This document shows, one piece after another, positions 21,069 through 29,971 of a DNA stretch of 64,000 bases (the stretch's first letter is position 1; every line of letters starts with the position of its first letter). The notes beneath the pieces were generated by a model. That model worked only from the letters and a program-made list of their open reading frames with translations, was not told the DNA's origin and ran no database searches. The translations under genes and the position numbers were made by a program. Source of the stretch: Schauerella fraxinea (GTDB lineage Bacteria > Pseudomonadota > Gammaproteobacteria > Burkholderiales > Burkholderiaceae_B); assembly GCA_030849965.1 (NCBI GenBank), contig JAVDKL010000001.1, forward strand, positions 124,001 to 188,000, given 5' to 3'.

Positions 21069-22376
21069 ATGGCCGATTTTCTTGATATCGAATCGTTGGA
21101 TCTGGAAGCCCGTGGCGTTGCCCGCCGCGACGGCAAAGTCATCTTCGTCCAGGGCGCCTTGCCCGGCGAACGGGTGACCTATGCCCCGGTCCGTCAAAAA
21201 CCGTCGTACGACGTTGGCCGGGTCGACAAGATCCTGCGGCCGTCGCCGCAGCGCACGATTCCTGCCTGTCCCAACTTTGGCGTGTGCGGGGGCTGTTCGA
21301 TGCAGCATCTGGAGCCCGCCGCCCAAATCGCCGTCAAGCAACGCGTGCTGGAAGACGCCTTCTGGCATTTGGGCAAACTGCGCCCGGATGTGATGCTGGC
21401 GCCCATGCACGGGCCCACCTGGGGCTATCGTTACCGTGCCCGCTGGTCCGTGCGTCTGGTGCCCAAGAAGGGTGGGGTGCTGGTGGGCTTTCGCGAACGC
21501 AGCGGCAGCTACGTCGTCGACATGAACGAATGCCTGGTCTTGCCACCGCACGTGAGCGCGCTCATCACGCCACTGCGTGCGATGTTGGGGACGCTGTCGG
21601 CGCCCGATCGCAATCCGCAGATCGAAGTGGCCGTAGGCGACAAGGTCACGGTGCTGTTGCTGCGCCATCTCGTGCCGCTGACCGAAGACGATCTGCGCAT
21701 CCTGCGCGAATTTGCGCAAGACCATGACGTGCAATGGTGGCTGCAATCCAAGGGCCCCGATACCGTGCACCCGCTGGAGCGCGAGCATGCCGACCAGTTG
21801 GCCTATACCTTGCCGCAATTCGACTTGCGCATGCCGTACCGGCCCACAGACTTCACCCAGGTGAACCATACCGTCAACCGCACGCTCATCCAGCGCGCCT
21901 TGGCATTGCTAGAGGTGGAGCCCGACGATCGGGTGGCCGATATGTTCTGTGGACTCGGCAACTTCACGTTGCCGCTGGCCACTGTGGCGCGCGAAGCCGT
22001 GGGGGTGGAAGGCAGCAAGCCACTGACCGACCGCGCGCGCGAAGCGGCGGCGTTGCATGGCTTATCCGACCGAATCGATTTTTCGACGCTCAATCTATTT
22101 GAAGTGGATGTGGATTGGCTGCGCGGTCTGGGCAAGTTCGATCGCATGGTGATCGACCCGCCGCGCGAAGGCGCGCATGCGTTGTCGATCGCGCTGGCTG
22201 CGTTGAGTGCGGAGGAGCGACCCAAGCGCATCGTGTACGTGTCGTGCGCGCCTGCCACGCTTTCGCGCGATGCCGCCATTCTGGTGCACGAGGGCGGCTA
22301 CCGTTTGAAGCAGGCCGGCGTGGTGAACATGTTCCCGCACACCGGGCACGTCGAATCGATTGCCGTCTTCGAATAG
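21069..22376 (+). CDS. rlmD: 23S rRNA (uracil(1939)-C5)-methyltransferase RlmD
   Basis: 435 residues. It methylates U1939 of 23S rRNA with SAM. An N-terminal TRAM-like domain is followed by a 4Fe-4S site from CPNFGVCGGC (Cys67, 73, 76) plus the Cys of MNECLVLP, as in E. coli RlmD. The methyltransferase domain has FCGLGNFTLPLA (SAM motif) and VSCAPATLSRD with the catalytic Cys. ATG 21069 fits the family start; ATG 21054 in frame would add five residues. It directly follows a strong hairpin. Confidence 0.92.
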   Translation: MADFLDIESLDLEARGVARRDGKVIFVQGALPGERVTYAPVRQKPSYDVGRVDKILRPSPQRTIPACPNFGVCGGCSMQHLEPAAQIAVKQRVLEDAFWHLGKLRPDVMLAPMHGPTWGYRYRARWSVRLVPKKGGVLVGFRERSGSYVVDMNECLVLPPHVSALITPLRAMLGTLSAPDRNPQIEVAVGDKVTVLLLRHLVPLTEDDLRILREFAQDHDVQWWLQSKGPDTVHPLEREHADQLAYTLPQFDLRMPYRPTDFTQVNHTVNRTLIQRALALLEVEPDDRVADMFCGLGNFTLPLATVAREAVGVEGSKPLTDRAREAAALHGLSDRIDFSTLNLFEVDVDWLRGLGKFDRMVIDPPREGAHALSIALAALSAEERPKRIVYVSCAPATLSRDAAILVHEGGYRLKQAGVVNMFPHTGHVESIAVFE

Positions 22377-22429
22377 ACCCGGTATTGCACGGCGCGCCTG
22401 ATCTCGGGCGCGTTTGTGGCAGGCCGCGT

Positions 22430-22930
22430 CTATCGCAGGGCACTGACCCCCGCCGCTGCGATCGCCTCGTCATGATCGGGCGTATCGGCCGACACGCCGA
22501 TCGCGCCAACGATCTGCCCGCCCATGCTTATCGGCAGCCCACCACGCAACAGTACAAAACCGCGCGCTGTGCCCAGCGCAGGCCGCGCGCCGTTGACTGC
22601 GTTTTCGAGATCGGCGCTGGGGCGGCGAAACAGCGCGGCCGTGCGCGCCTTCGCGGGCGCGAGTTCAACCCCGGCAGGCACCGCGGCGTTATCCATGCGC
22701 AGCGTGAGAATCGGCAGGCCACTGCTGTCGGCCACCGAGATCACGCCCGGCCATCCTTCCTGCTCTGCTTTGGCTTGAGCCGCGCGCACCACCTGCTGCG
22801 CTTGAGCAAGCGAGAGCCGCGGTTCCACCGACGCAGCGGCAGGCGCCGCGAGCGCATTGGCCGACAGCGTGATCGACGTCAGCAACGTCAATGCAGAAAG
22901 GGCCTGGGAAATCGACTTTGAATAGATCAT
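22430..22930 (-). CDS. GlcG/HbpS family exported protein
   Basis: 166 residues. A Sec-type signal peptide spans roughly 1-27 (ending ALAAPA). The mature part is the GlcG/HbpS (DUF336) domain, with SLAQAQQVVRAAQAKA, ISVADSSGLPILTLRMDNA and GGLPISMGGQIVGAIGVSAD, the family's conserved ends. HbpS binds haem in Streptomyces; many proteobacterial members sit beside catabolic genes with no known role. Start ATG 22930 is 9 bp after GGAG; ATG 22936 is too close. It is divergent from a LysR gene with a palindrome between them. Confidence 0.82.
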   Translation of the reverse strand: MIYSKSISQALSALTLLTSITLSANALAAPAAASVEPRLSLAQAQQVVRAAQAKAEQEGWPGVISVADSSGLPILTLRMDNAAVPAGVELAPAKARTAALFRRPSADLENAVNGARPALGTARGFVLLRGGLPISMGGQIVGAIGVSADTPDHDEAIAAAGVSALR

Positions 22931-23008
22931 GTGCATGTGCTCCAAGTAGGGATGCAGCCATTGGAGCAAGATCTGTGGTTAGGATCATTGCCCATGATTT
23001 GGCCGATA

Positions 23009-23025
23009 ATTAGGTTTTACCTAAT
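23009..23025. promoter_or_regulatory. Perfect inverted repeat, likely LysR operator
   Basis: ATTAGGT (23009-23015) and ACCTAAT (23019-23025) form a perfect 7-bp dyad with a 3-bp spacer and contain a T-N11-A LysR box. It lies between the divergent GlcG/HbpS gene and the LysR gene, 17 bp before the LysR start. Confidence 0.6.
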
Positions 23026-23041
23026 GACGTTGTAGATCCAC

Positions 23042-23914
23042 GTGATCGAACTCAGACATCTGCGCTACTTCCTCGAAGCCGCCCAACAGCTGCATTTCGC
23101 TCGTGCGGCCGAGCGTCTCGGCATCGCTGCGCCCACTTTGACGGTGCAAATCCAGGAGATCGAGCGTACCCTCGGCACGCCGTTGTTTGTGCGCCGCAAG
23201 CGGGCGGTGACGCTCACCGCCGCCGGCGAAGCCTTTCGCAGCGAAGCCGAACAGGCGTTGCAGCGGTTTGACGACGCCGTTGCGGCAGGGAAGCGGGCCG
23301 GGCGCGGGGCGTCGGGCAGGCTCGCCATCGGATACGTGGGGTCGGCCGCGTTGGCCGGCACCTTGCAGGCGACGGTACGATCGTTTCGTTCTGCCTGGCC
23401 CGAAGTGCATGTGGATGTGCGCGAATGCTCGATGGCATCGCTGCCTGCGCGACTCGAGTCTGGCAGCGTGGATGTGGCCTTCGTGCGGCTGCCCATGCCG
23501 TTGCCCGCCGGCATCGCCGCACATGTGTTGTCGCACGAGCGTTTTTGTGTGGCGCTGCCGAGCGATCATCGGTTGGCTGCGCAGACGGGCAGTGTGCGGG
23601 CGGCGGCGCTGAAGCAGGAGTGGTTTGTTATGCCCGAGCAGGAAAACGGCACCTGGGCGATTGCGCGGCGGGGCCGGTTTTCGCCGCAAATCGCGGGGCG
23701 GCCCGGCAGCCTCATGACGGTGCTCACGCATGTGTCGCTGGGGCTGGGCATCGCGATTTTGCCGGAGGTGGTGATCGGCCGCATCGTGCTGCACAACGTG
23801 GTGTTCAAACCGCTTGCCGGCGAGCCGGTGTTTTCCGAGCTGGGCTTATTGCATCGTACCGAGGTCGAAAGTCCCGTGATCGAGAATTTCCTGCGGCACG
23901 GCGTGTTGCGTTAG
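23042..23914 (+). CDS. LysR family transcriptional regulator
   Basis: 290 residues. The N-terminal winged helix-turn-helix starts IELRHLRYFLEAAQQLHFARAAERL, with a substrate-binding domain from about residue 90. The start is GTG 23042. It is divergent from the GlcG/HbpS gene, and the 111-bp gap holds a perfect ATTAGGT/ACCTAAT dyad, so it most likely controls that gene and itself. The effector molecule is unknown. Confidence 0.88.
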   Translation: MIELRHLRYFLEAAQQLHFARAAERLGIAAPTLTVQIQEIERTLGTPLFVRRKRAVTLTAAGEAFRSEAEQALQRFDDAVAAGKRAGRGASGRLAIGYVGSAALAGTLQATVRSFRSAWPEVHVDVRECSMASLPARLESGSVDVAFVRLPMPLPAGIAAHVLSHERFCVALPSDHRLAAQTGSVRAAALKQEWFVMPEQENGTWAIARRGRFSPQIAGRPGSLMTVLTHVSLGLGIAILPEVVIGRIVLHNVVFKPLAGEPVFSELGLLHRTEVESPVIENFLRHGVLR

Positions 23915-23922
23915 GGCGGAGC

Positions 23923-24429
23923 TCAAGCCGTCCAGAGCGCCTTCGCACCTGGCAAGTCGAGATGCGTGAGATACAAGCGCAGATCGAACTCATACTGGTG
24001 GTAGTTGGGCTCCATCAATTCGCACAACTTGTAGAACGCCTTATCGTGGTTCTTCTCTTTCAAATGCGCCAGCTCATGCACGGCAATCATCTTCAGAAAG
24101 GCCTCGGGGGTTTCGCGAAATACCGAGGCCACGCGGATCTCGTGCTTGGTCTTCAGCTTGCTGCCTTGCACGCGTGAGATGGTGGTGTGCTGGCCCAAGG
24201 CGTGCGCGATCACCTGCAACTTGCTGTCGAAGGCCACCTTGTTGACCTGCGCGCCGTTGCGGATATACGTGTTTTTCAAATCCATCACATAGGCATAAAG
24301 CGCACGATCGTTGCGCACCCCGTGCGCGTCCGGATACCGCTGCTGCAGCATGGCGCCAAGCTTGCCGGCGTCGGTCAATGCGCGCACTTTGTTCTTAAGA
24401 TCGTCGGAGTATCCGAGTAGGTATTTCAT
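23923..24429 (-). CDS. YgjP-like metal-dependent hydrolase (M48-related)
   Basis: 168 residues with a zincin motif VHELAHLKEKNHDKAF: His-Glu-x-x-His plus a downstream His, as in the YgjP/WSS1/DUF45 families. There is no membrane segment. The biochemical role of YgjP proteins is not well established; a metal-dependent hydrolase is the safest name. ATG 24429 fits homology, although the frame is open to 24468. It converges on the LysR gene with an 8-bp gap. Confidence 0.8.
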   Translation of the reverse strand: MKYLLGYSDDLKNKVRALTDAGKLGAMLQQRYPDAHGVRNDRALYAYVMDLKNTYIRNGAQVNKVAFDSKLQVIAHALGQHTTISRVQGSKLKTKHEIRVASVFRETPEAFLKMIAVHELAHLKEKNHDKAFYKLCELMEPNYHQYEFDLRLYLTHLDLPGAKALWTA

Positions 24430-24540
24430 ATTGCCTGATAAGTGGCTGGGGTAACCCGTTTGGCTCACCTTGCGGCAGCATTGTCACCCGTTGGCGTCGC
24501 GCTTGGGTAAAACGCATGCGTCATGTCTAATGGGTAAGTG

Positions 24541-24582
24541 ATGCCAACTGAATCATGCCAACTGGATCATCCCAATTGGCAT
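24541..24582. repeat. 14-bp direct repeat and overlapping dyad
   Basis: ATGCCAACTGAATC (24541-24554) is followed immediately by ATGCCAACTGGATC (24555-24568), differing at one base. A related ATCCCAATTGGCAT follows. ATGCCAA (24555-24561) and TTGGCAT (24576-24582) form an inverted pair. The block lies 40 bp upstream of the DUF1345 start and may be an operator or slipped-strand duplication. Confidence 0.6.
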
Positions 24583-24622
24583 GGCGTGCCTGCCCCTTAC
24601 CCGTGATGCCAGATTGACGCCG

Positions 24623-25258
24623 ATGCCGCTACAAACCTTGCGCGCCCACCCCCGGTTGACTGCTGCGGCGGGCATTTTGATCGTCTCGATCGGCATCTTG
24701 CTGGCTTGCGGTGTGCGGCCCACACAGGCGGTGCTGCTGGGCTTTGACGCCACCGCCATCGTGTTTCTGTTAACGGTTGCGCGCTATTTTAATCGTTCCA
24801 CGCCCGACACGATGCGCGGGGCGGCCGCGACACAGGCCGTGGGCCGCTGGGCCATCCTGTCCTCCAGCGTGCTGCTCACCGCCGTCGTGCTGATTGCACT
24901 CGGGCTCGAGCTGCATGCGAGCAAGGGCGGCAGCGTGCTCGATATCGTGCTGGGCACCGGCAGCATTTTGCTGTCGTGGCTCTTCATGAATTCGATCTTC
25001 GCCATGCATTATGCGCATGGGTATTACGGCAATTTAGGGGCGGCGCATCGGGGGCTGGATTTCCCCGGCGAAGAGGAACCCGATTATTGGGACTTCACCT
25101 ATTTCGCCGTTGTGATCGGCATGACGTTTCAGGTATCCGATGTTCAAATCACAAGCCGGCATCTGCGCCGCATGGCCTTGCTGCACGGCGTGATCGCCTT
25201 TTTCATGAACGTCTTCATCATTGCCATGACGGTCAATATCGTGGCGGGCCAGGCGTGA
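24623..25258 (+). CDS. DUF1345 family membrane protein
   Basis: 211 residues with about five hydrophobic membrane segments (near 15-35, 38-58, 80-100, 110-130, 190-210). The family-typical soluble patch GEEEPDYWDFTYFAVVIGMTFQVSD is seen in full, starting near residue 150. Function is unknown. ATG 24623 is selected over the frame's upstream extension, which is not protein-like and crosses a repeat block. Confidence 0.85.
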   Translation: MPLQTLRAHPRLTAAAGILIVSIGILLACGVRPTQAVLLGFDATAIVFLLTVARYFNRSTPDTMRGAAATQAVGRWAILSSSVLLTAVVLIALGLELHASKGGSVLDIVLGTGSILLSWLFMNSIFAMHYAHGYYGNLGAAHRGLDFPGEEEPDYWDFTYFAVVIGMTFQVSDVQITSRHLRRMALLHGVIAFFMNVFIIAMTVNIVAGQA

Positions 25259-25295
25259 AGCAGCATTTTCCTTAACCGATCCAATCGAGTAACGC

Positions 25296-25850
25296 ATGAC
25301 GCAACCTTTTGTTCCCCCGTCGTACGGTCTGGCCCGCGACGTGATGTGGGCCACGGCCGATCTATGCGACGCATTGCGCGGCGTGCCGGATGCCGGGCTG
25401 CGCATCTTGCCGGACGGCTTTCACGCGTTCGGCGGACGCCCCTGGTACTTCGGTGAGGTCGCGCTCGCCGTCGTGCCCCAGTCCAATGGTGCAATGTCGC
25501 TGGCCGACATTCTGGGCACACCGGGACAAGGCCGGGTGCTGATCGCCGAGGGGCGGGGTAACGCGCAGCACGCCATTCTGGGCGACCGGATGGCGGCACT
25601 CGCCGTCCAAAACGGTTGGGCCGGCGTGATCGTGCACGGCTATGTGCGCGATACCAAGGATTTGATTCGCATGCCGGTGGGCATTCACGCACTGGGCGCG
25701 CGGCCCAATCGGGCAGAAGACATGCCGCCGGCGGAAATCGCCTCGCATGTGGAGATCAGCGATATCACCGTACGCGCGGGCGATTGGGTTTACTCCGACG
25801 GCGACGGCATTATTTTGCTGGCGCGCCGGCATACCGAATTTCAGGTGTAG
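25296..25850 (+). CDS. RraA-like protein / HMG-type aldolase family
   Basis: 184 residues of the RraA/demethylmenaquinone methyltransferase-like fold. The motif ILGDRMAALAVQNGWAGVIV ending in HGYVRD has the conserved Gly-Asp, Arg and Asp that bind the metal and pyruvate enolate in HMG/CHA aldolases. Because these residues are intact, a 4-hydroxy-4-methyl-2-oxoglutarate aldolase or oxaloacetate decarboxylase activity is possible, versus RNase E inhibition as in E. coli RraA. It lies 37 bp after DUF1345. Confidence 0.82.
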   Translation: MTQPFVPPSYGLARDVMWATADLCDALRGVPDAGLRILPDGFHAFGGRPWYFGEVALAVVPQSNGAMSLADILGTPGQGRVLIAEGRGNAQHAILGDRMAALAVQNGWAGVIVHGYVRDTKDLIRMPVGIHALGARPNRAEDMPPAEIASHVEISDITVRAGDWVYSDGDGIILLARRHTEFQV

Positions 25851-25867
25851 CGCAGGGTCGAGCTTGC

Positions 25868-26764
25868 CTATCCTTTTTCCGTCTCTTCCAACAACCAATC
25901 CCGAAACGCCGCGATCGCCGGGATGCCGAGTTTTTCGGGCGGCGTAAAAAAATAGTAGCCCGCGCCGGTGTTGAAGGGCAGATCGAAGGCGGCCTGCAGG
26001 TCGCCGCGCTTGATGTCGTCATCCACCAGGAACGTGGGCAGCAAACCCACGCCGATGCCCGATGCCACCGCTTGAATAAGGTGCGTGGTGAGTTCGAATT
26101 GCGCGCCCAGGCGCATCGATTTCAGCGGTAGATCCTGCGCGAGAAACCAGCGTTGCCAGACTTCCGGGCGGGCGGCCACCTGCAACAGCAGATGCTGCGC
26201 CAAGTCCTTGGGCGAATGCATGGGGTGCGCCGCCGCCATGGCGGGGCTGATCACCGGCAGCACTTCTTCGTCCATCAGATGGTAGGACACCAGCCCCGGC
26301 CACGTGCCGTCGCCTACGGCAATCACGGCGTCGATGCCGGCCAGATCGAGGTCGAACTGCGTGACGCGCGCATGCAGGTGCACCAGGATGCCGGGGTGCC
26401 TGGCGTAGAAGCCATTCAAGCGTGGCATCAGCCATTTCGCGGTGAAGGTGGGGAGGGCCGCCAGATGCAGCGATCCTCGGCCAGATCGATAGGCGATGGC
26501 CTGCAATGAGGCGCTGCGGATGCGCTGCAGCGCGCCGCCGAGTTCGCGTTGATACAAGGCACCCGCCTCCGTGAGCAGGATGCGGCGTTTTTCGCGCTTG
26601 AAGAGCGGCACCTCGAGCAGGTCTTCCAGGGCTTGTACCTGGCGGCTGACGGCGCTTTGTGTGAGCGAGAGTTCGACGGCCGCCCGGGTAAAGCTCAGAT
26701 GCCGCGCGCTCGCCTCGAACGCCAGCAGCAAAGACATCGATGGGGTAAGGCGGCGAGGATTCAT
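25868..26764 (-). CDS. LysR regulator, GcvA-like
   Basis: 298 residues. The DNA-binding domain LLLAFEASARHLSFTRAAVELSLTQSAVSRQV is typical of the GcvA branch of LysR proteins. The effector domain has the GVGLLP motif near residue 225. ATG 26764 matches the normal family start; a frame extension to 26815 exists without similarity. It is divergent from the FAD/Fe-S dehydrogenase-lyase operon, and a perfect ATCATTC/GAATGAT dyad lies in the gap, so it probably regulates that operon. Confidence 0.88.
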   Translation of the reverse strand: MNPRRLTPSMSLLLAFEASARHLSFTRAAVELSLTQSAVSRQVQALEDLLEVPLFKREKRRILLTEAGALYQRELGGALQRIRSASLQAIAYRSGRGSLHLAALPTFTAKWLMPRLNGFYARHPGILVHLHARVTQFDLDLAGIDAVIAVGDGTWPGLVSYHLMDEEVLPVISPAMAAAHPMHSPKDLAQHLLLQVAARPEVWQRWFLAQDLPLKSMRLGAQFELTTHLIQAVASGIGVGLLPTFLVDDDIKRGDLQAAFDLPFNTGAGYYFFTPPEKLGIPAIAAFRDWLLEETEKG

Positions 26765-26860
26765 GTTGTTGGCGGTGGCAGGTAGGCGCGCAGGAAGATC
26801 ATGCGTCGGTGTCATGGGTGACGTGCATTATTACGCGATTCAGGGCCAATTCGGCTGGAG

Positions 26861-26881
26861 ATCATTCATAAAGCGAATGAT
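26861..26881. promoter_or_regulatory. Perfect inverted repeat, likely LysR operator
   Basis: ATCATTC (26861-26867) and GAATGAT (26875-26881) are separated by 7 bp and include a TTC-N7-GAA (T-N11-A) LysR-type box. It lies between the divergent GcvA-like gene and the dehydrogenase-lyase operon. Confidence 0.6.
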
Positions 26882-27007
26882 TAAGGCGAGAAACTTACGT
26901 TTTTCAAGGCCGTCTTCGGGCACCATAATGACGACTCGCAAATAGGATTGCGCGTCCCCGCTGTACCCGCGACGCGCTTGCACACAAATATCAGGAGACA
27001 CCCCCGC

Positions 27008-29971
27008 ATGACCGCCACGGATCACGATGCATTGGCGCGCGCGCTGAGCGATGCGTTGGGCAGCGCCGTCCGCTTTGATGACGGCCATCGCGCGGTGTAT
27101 GCGTCGGATGCGTCAAACTACCGCCAGGTGCCGATCGGTGCGGTGATACCGCGTTCGATCGACGACTTCGTCACCGGCATCACCATCTGTGCGCAGCACG
27201 AAGCGCCGGTATTGATGCGGGGTGGTGGCACGTCGATGAACGGGCAAACCGTCAATCACGCCGTGGTGTTCGATCTGTCGCCGTTTTGCGCAAACATCCT
27301 GGCGCTCGATCCCGAAGCTGGCACCGCGCTGGTCGAACCCGGGGTGGTGTGCGACAGCTTGCGCGATGCGGCCGAAGTGCACGGTCTGACGTTCGCGCCG
27401 GATCCATCGACGCATAGCCGTTGCACATTGGGCGGCATGATCGCGAACAATTCGTGTGGACCGCATTCGGTAATGGCGGGCAAAACGCTCGAGAACGTCG
27501 AAGCGCTTGAAGTGATGACCTACGACGGCGCCCGGTTCTGGGTGGGACCGACGTCTGATGCCGAGCTCGAAGCGATCATCGCCGCGGGCGGCAGGCAGGG
27601 CGACATCTATCGTCGATTGCGCGATCTGCGCAACCGGTATGGCGATCTCATTCGCGGCAAGTTTCCGAATATCAAACGGCGGGTGTCGGGCTACAACCTG
27701 GATCAGTTGCTGCCCGAGAATGGCTTCAACGTGGCGCGCGCCCTGGTGGGCACCGAGGGCACCTGTGCAACCACGCTGCGCGCTCGCGTGCGGCTGGTGA
27801 AAAGCCCGTCGCAGCGCGTGGTGCTGGTGCTGGGATTCGACGATATCTACGTGGCGGCCGACGCGGTGCCGGAATATCAACGGTTTTCGCCGATCGCCAT
27901 CGAGGGCTTGGACCGCGCGATCATTCGCGGCTTGCAGGCGCGCAACCTGGCGCAGGCCGAGATCGATTTGCTGCCGCCGGGCGATGCCTGGGTGATGGTG
28001 GAGTTCGGCGCCGACGACCTGGGCGAGGCCACCGCGCAAGCGCAGCGCGCCGCCGATTACTTCGCCGCGCGGCCTGCCGGTCCACGCCCCTCGACTTGGG
28101 TGATTGTGGATCCGGCGATGCAGAAGCGCGTGTGGTCGATTCGTGAAAACGGCGCTTCGGCCACCCAGTTGTCCATCGATCCCGCGATTCCGGATCCGCA
28201 GGTGGGCTGGGAGGATGCTGCCGTCGATCCGCATCGTTTGGGCGAGTACCTGCGCGCGTTCCAGGCGTTGGTGGATCGCTACGGCTATCAAACCTCATTG
28301 TTCGGCCACTTCGGCGATGGGTGTGTGCACGCGCGCATCACCTTCAATGTGCGCACGGTCGAGGGGGTGGCGACGTTTCGCGCGTTCTTGCGCGAGGCTG
28401 CGCAACTGGTGGTGGACTGTGGCGGGTCATTGACGGGCGAACATGGCGATGGGCAGGCAAAGGCCGAGTTTCTGCCGATCATGTTCGGCGAAGAACTGAT
28501 GGAAGCGATGCGCGAGTTCAAGCGCATCTGGGACCCCACCAATCGCATGAATCCGGGCAAGGTGATCGATGCCTACCGCGTCGATGAAAACCTGCGCATG
28601 GGACCCACCTACAAGGTAGTCAATGTGCATACGCGGTTGAACTTTCGCAGTGCCGAGGGCGATGGCTTTCAGCGCGCGATCGAGCATTGCGTGGGGATGG
28701 GAAAATGCCGCAGCGGCAAGGGCAGCACCATGTGCCCGAGTTATCGCGCCACGCGCGATGAGCGGTTTTCGACGCGCGGGCGTTCGCGGCTTTTTTGGGA
28801 GATGCTGCAGGGCGACGTAATCAAGGACGGCTGGCAGAGCGAGCCCGTCAAGGAAGCCCTGGATACCTGCTTGTCGTGCAAGGGATGCCGCAGCGATTGC
28901 CCGACGCACACCGACATGGCGTCGTACAAGGCCGAATTTCTCTCGCATTATCATGAGACGCATGCCCGGCCGCGCCAGGCGCTCACCATGGGCCGCATCG
29001 GCGATTGGGCACCGTTGGCCGCGCGGGCACCATGGCTGGCCAATCTGTTTACGCAAACGCCAGGGCTTTCGGCCATTGCGAAGCGGGTCGGGGGCGTGGC
29101 TGCCGAGCGCATCATGCCGAAGTTCGCGGCGCAGTCGTTTCGCCGCCGCGACCGCAAGCGCGTCCGGCGTACCGATACGTCCCGTAAGGTGATCCTCTGG
29201 GTCGATACGTTTTGCGAGCACTTCCATCCCGAGGTGGCCACGGCCGCGGTGGAGGTACTGGGGCATGCGGGGTTCGAGGCGGTGTTGCCCACGACGCCGC
29301 TGTGCTGCGGCCGGCCGCTCTACGATTTCGGTTATCTGGATCTGGCGCGCGAGAAGCTGCGCCGGATCGTGGACGTGGTGGGGCGGCAACTCGATGCGTC
29401 GCCCGATGCGCCGATTGCCGTGGTCGGGTTGGAGCCGGGTTGCATGTCGGTATTCAAGGATGAACTGCTGAAGATGTTTCCCGACGACCCGGCCGCGCGC
29501 AAGCTGTCGGAAAGCGTGTGGCTGCTGGGCGATTTTCTGCATCACAACGGCTACGTGCCGCCCCCGTTGGATGCCACGGTGATGGTGCATGCGCATTGCC
29601 ATCAAAAGGCGCTTTTCGGCTCGAAAGGCGATCAGGCGCTGCTCACCGCCTTGGGCGCGCGCACCACGCATCTGGACAGCGGCTGCTGCGGCATGGCCGG
29701 CTCGTTCGGCTTCAACCCCGACCACATCGGCATCTCGAAAGCGGTGGGCGAACTCGTGTTGCTGCCGGCAGTACGCGCCGCGAGCGACGACACGATCGTG
29801 CTCACCAATGGCTTCAGTTGCCGCGAACAAATCCGACAAGGCACAGGGCGCGATGTGATGCATCTGGCCGAATTACTGCAATGGGCGCATCGCCTACAGG
29901 CCGGCACGGTGGACCCGTCTGGCAAAATCAAACATGCAGCACCCCAACAACACCTGGAGACAACACCATGA
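27008..29971 (+). CDS. FAD-linked 2-hydroxyacid dehydrogenase with Fe-S and CCG domains (YdiJ-like)
   Basis: 987 residues. Domain order: FAD-binding PCMH fold (about 30-250, with RGGGTSMNGQTVNHAVVFD and GGMIANNSCGPHS), FAD-linked oxidase C-terminal domain (about 270-540, SLTGEHGDGQAK), two 4Fe-4S motifs (CVGMGKCRSGKGSTMCPS and CLSCKGCRSDCP), and two cysteine-rich CCG domains (LCCGRPLYDFG; SGCCGMAGSFG). The layout matches E. coli YdiJ, a D-2-hydroxyglutarate-type dehydrogenase passing electrons to the respiratory chain. The exact hydroxyacid is unknown. AGGAGA precedes ATG 27008, and the lyase gene overlaps its stop codon. Confidence 0.9.
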   Translation: MTATDHDALARALSDALGSAVRFDDGHRAVYASDASNYRQVPIGAVIPRSIDDFVTGITICAQHEAPVLMRGGGTSMNGQTVNHAVVFDLSPFCANILALDPEAGTALVEPGVVCDSLRDAAEVHGLTFAPDPSTHSRCTLGGMIANNSCGPHSVMAGKTLENVEALEVMTYDGARFWVGPTSDAELEAIIAAGGRQGDIYRRLRDLRNRYGDLIRGKFPNIKRRVSGYNLDQLLPENGFNVARALVGTEGTCATTLRARVRLVKSPSQRVVLVLGFDDIYVAADAVPEYQRFSPIAIEGLDRAIIRGLQARNLAQAEIDLLPPGDAWVMVEFGADDLGEATAQAQRAADYFAARPAGPRPSTWVIVDPAMQKRVWSIRENGASATQLSIDPAIPDPQVGWEDAAVDPHRLGEYLRAFQALVDRYGYQTSLFGHFGDGCVHARITFNVRTVEGVATFRAFLREAAQLVVDCGGSLTGEHGDGQAKAEFLPIMFGEELMEAMREFKRIWDPTNRMNPGKVIDAYRVDENLRMGPTYKVVNVHTRLNFRSAEGDGFQRAIEHCVGMGKCRSGKGSTMCPSYRATRDERFSTRGRSRLFWEMLQGDVIKDGWQSEPVKEALDTCLSCKGCRSDCPTHTDMASYKAEFLSHYHETHARPRQALTMGRIGDWAPLAARAPWLANLFTQTPGLSAIAKRVGGVAAERIMPKFAAQSFRRRDRKRVRRTDTSRKVILWVDTFCEHFHPEVATAAVEVLGHAGFEAVLPTTPLCCGRPLYDFGYLDLAREKLRRIVDVVGRQLDASPDAPIAVVGLEPGCMSVFKDELLKMFPDDPAARKLSESVWLLGDFLHHNGYVPPPLDATVMVHAHCHQKALFGSKGDQALLTALGARTTHLDSGCCGMAGSFGFNPDHIGISKAVGELVLLPAVRAASDDTIVLTNGFSCREQIRQGTGRDVMHLAELLQWAHRLQAGTVDPSGKIKHAAPQQHLETTP

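Noticed and set aside
28427-29863. A 478-residue open frame antisense to the FAD/Fe-S dehydrogenase
   Set aside because: High-GC DNA gives long antisense frames. It is His/Arg/Ala-rich with no motifs, while the sense frame has clear FAD and Fe-S signatures.
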